A stretch of DNA of 6,039 nucleotides from NCBI GenBank assembly GCA_025363535.1, contig JANYDP010000060.1, positions 1 through 6,039 of the forward strand, in the 5' to 3' direction. The notes under the pieces were generated by a model. That model searched no databases and was not told where the DNA came from. It was given only the letters and a program-made list of their open reading frames with translations. A program made the translations under genes and the position numbers. Shown one piece after another: positions 5,424-6,039 of the stretch. The stretch is from Verrucomicrobiota bacterium (GTDB lineage Bacteria; Verrucomicrobiota; Verrucomicrobiia; Limisphaerales; CAIQOK01). Numbering within the stretch: the stretch's first letter is position 1; each line of letters opens with the position of its first letter.

Positions 5424-6039
5424 TCACGCCAGCAACTCCTGAATCTCATCCCAATTCAAAGTCGCCGCGAATTCCTCCTCGCCGCCGATGGTCGCCTGGA
5501 TGATCTCGCGCTTGCGGTTTTGCAGCAGCAGGATTTTTTCTTCCACCGTGTCGCGCGTGATCAGCTTGTAGCTCGTCACGACTTTCGTCTGCCCGATGCG
5601 ATGCGCGCGATCCGTCGCCTGATCTTCCACCGCTGGATTCCACCACGGATCAAAGTGAATCACCGTGTCTGCGCCCGTGAGATTCAATCCCACGCCGCCG
5701 GCTTTCAGGCTGATGAGGAAGACGGGAATCGTCGCATTCTTCTGAAATTTCTCCACCACCGCGCCGCGATCGGTCGTTGAACCGTCGAGGTAACAATATT
5801 CAATTCCCTCTTCCGCGAGCCGCTCCTTGAGCAACGTCAACATGCTGACGAACTGGCTGAACACCAGCACGCGATGCCCGCCGTCTATGACTTCTTCCAA
5901 TAGCTCGCTGAACAATTCCAGCTTGCCAGAGGAAGAGCTGGATGATGGATGGTTGGATGGTTGGATGGTTGGATTGGACTCACTCCCTGAATCCATCAAT
6001 CCATCAATCCGCTTTTGCAGTTTCAGAAGTCGCAGGTCG
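5424..6039 (-). CDS. SNF2-family helicase, C-terminal part (5' end outside the window)
   Basis: These are the last 204 residues of a SNF2/SWI2-type ATPase, a DNA translocase expected to act on DNA or nucleoprotein. The RecA-like C-terminal lobe is complete: HRVLVFSQF at window residues 55-63, YLDGST at 83-88, motif V SLKAGGVGLNLT at 110-121, HFDPWWNPAVE at 128-138 and motif VI QATDRAHRIGQ at 140-150 with both arginines. The frame is open to the right edge and starts DLRLLKL, where SNF2 proteins usually have a Cys-rich or DPRLL-type segment, so the gene continues past 6039 and the TTG at 5999 is not its start. Residues about 8-37 are a Ser/Pro/Asn-rich insertion encoded by octamer repeats. The gene converges on the nucleotidyltransferase 58 bp away. 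Its final codons are duplicated at 3346-3506 and 4524-4622. Bacterial SNF2 roles vary, so none is assigned. Confidence 0.93.
   Translation of the reverse strand, partial: DLRLLKLQKRIDGLMDSGSESNPTIQPSNHPSSSSSSGKLELFSELLEEVIDGGHRVLVFSQFVSMLTLLKERLAEEGIEYCYLDGSTTDRGAVVEKFQKNATIPVFLISLKAGGVGLNLTGADTVIHFDPWWNPAVEDQATDRAHRIGQTKVVTSYKLITRDTVEEKILLLQNRKREIIQATIGGEEEFAATLNWDEIQELLA
5947..6010. repeat. Paired octamer repeats, partly inverted, inside the SNF2 gene
   Basis: GGTTGGAT is repeated three times at 5951-5974, and ATCCATCA twice plus a partial unit at 5991-6010. The two blocks are imperfect inverted complements: 20-nt arms match at 16 positions, with a loop of about 16 nt, so they could form a hairpin. 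The array keeps the frame open and encodes the low-complexity stretch NPTIQPSNHPSSSSSS and part of the sequence before it. Confidence 0.8.

Noticed and set aside
3346..5585. CRISPR-like or integron-like array formed by the repeated SNF2 ends
   Set aside because: The repeats are diverged gene fragments of unequal length with gene-sized spacers, and have no cas genes, attC-type folds or integrase. A 3'-end integration or recombination footprint fits better.
5994..5999. TTG/ATG start for the SNF2 fragment near 5999
   Set aside because: The frame continues upstream to the window edge with SNF2-like sequence (LRLLKL), and the supposed start lies inside a repeat-coded linker.

Overview
The window looks like chromosomal DNA of a GC-rich, repeat-laden bacterium. 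I infer Verrucomicrobiota (Pedosphaera/Limisphaerales-like), but only from the kinds of genes and the abundant short palindromic and tandem repeats. No rRNA or other taxonomic marker is present, so the assignment is tentative.

Layout. (1) 78-2681 (+): a complete Ski2-like DEAD/DEAH RNA helicase of 867 aa with all core motifs. Its reading frame contains a 66-bp, in-frame, REP/iREP-type inverted repeat at 1555-1620. (2) 2716-3255 (-): an AT-richer gene for an unrecognised small membrane protein. It converges on the helicase, has a good sigma70-type promoter, and carries a 14-bp tandem duplication that its reading frame depends on. (3) 3346-3506 (-): a frameshifted 53-codon copy of the 3' end of a SNF2 helicase gene. 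(4) 3593-4481 (+): an overlapping DUF4160/DUF2442 pair, then a BamE/SmpA-like lipoprotein. (5) 4524-4622 (-): a second, shorter copy of the SNF2 3' end, ending at a GTAG-type REP palindrome. (6) 4731-5365 (+): a 61-aa protein and an AbiEii/MNT-like nucleotidyltransferase, joined by an ATGA stop/start overlap. (7) 5424-6039 (-): the C-terminal 204 residues of the apparently intact SNF2 helicase, whose 5' part lies beyond the right edge.

The main result is that the last codons of the SNF2 gene occur three times in the same orientation, each with its own in-frame stop codon. The copies bracket two roughly 0.8-1 kb segments, each holding a two-gene, toxin-antitoxin-like module (one also holds a lipoprotein gene) on the opposite strand. 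Displaced 3' ends lying downstream of an intact gene are what repeated integration at, or recombination through, a gene's 3' end would leave. No recombinase is visible here, so the mechanism is inferred. The copies differ mostly at synonymous positions, which suggests they came from functional, diverged SNF2 alleles or paralogues rather than from decay of the local gene.
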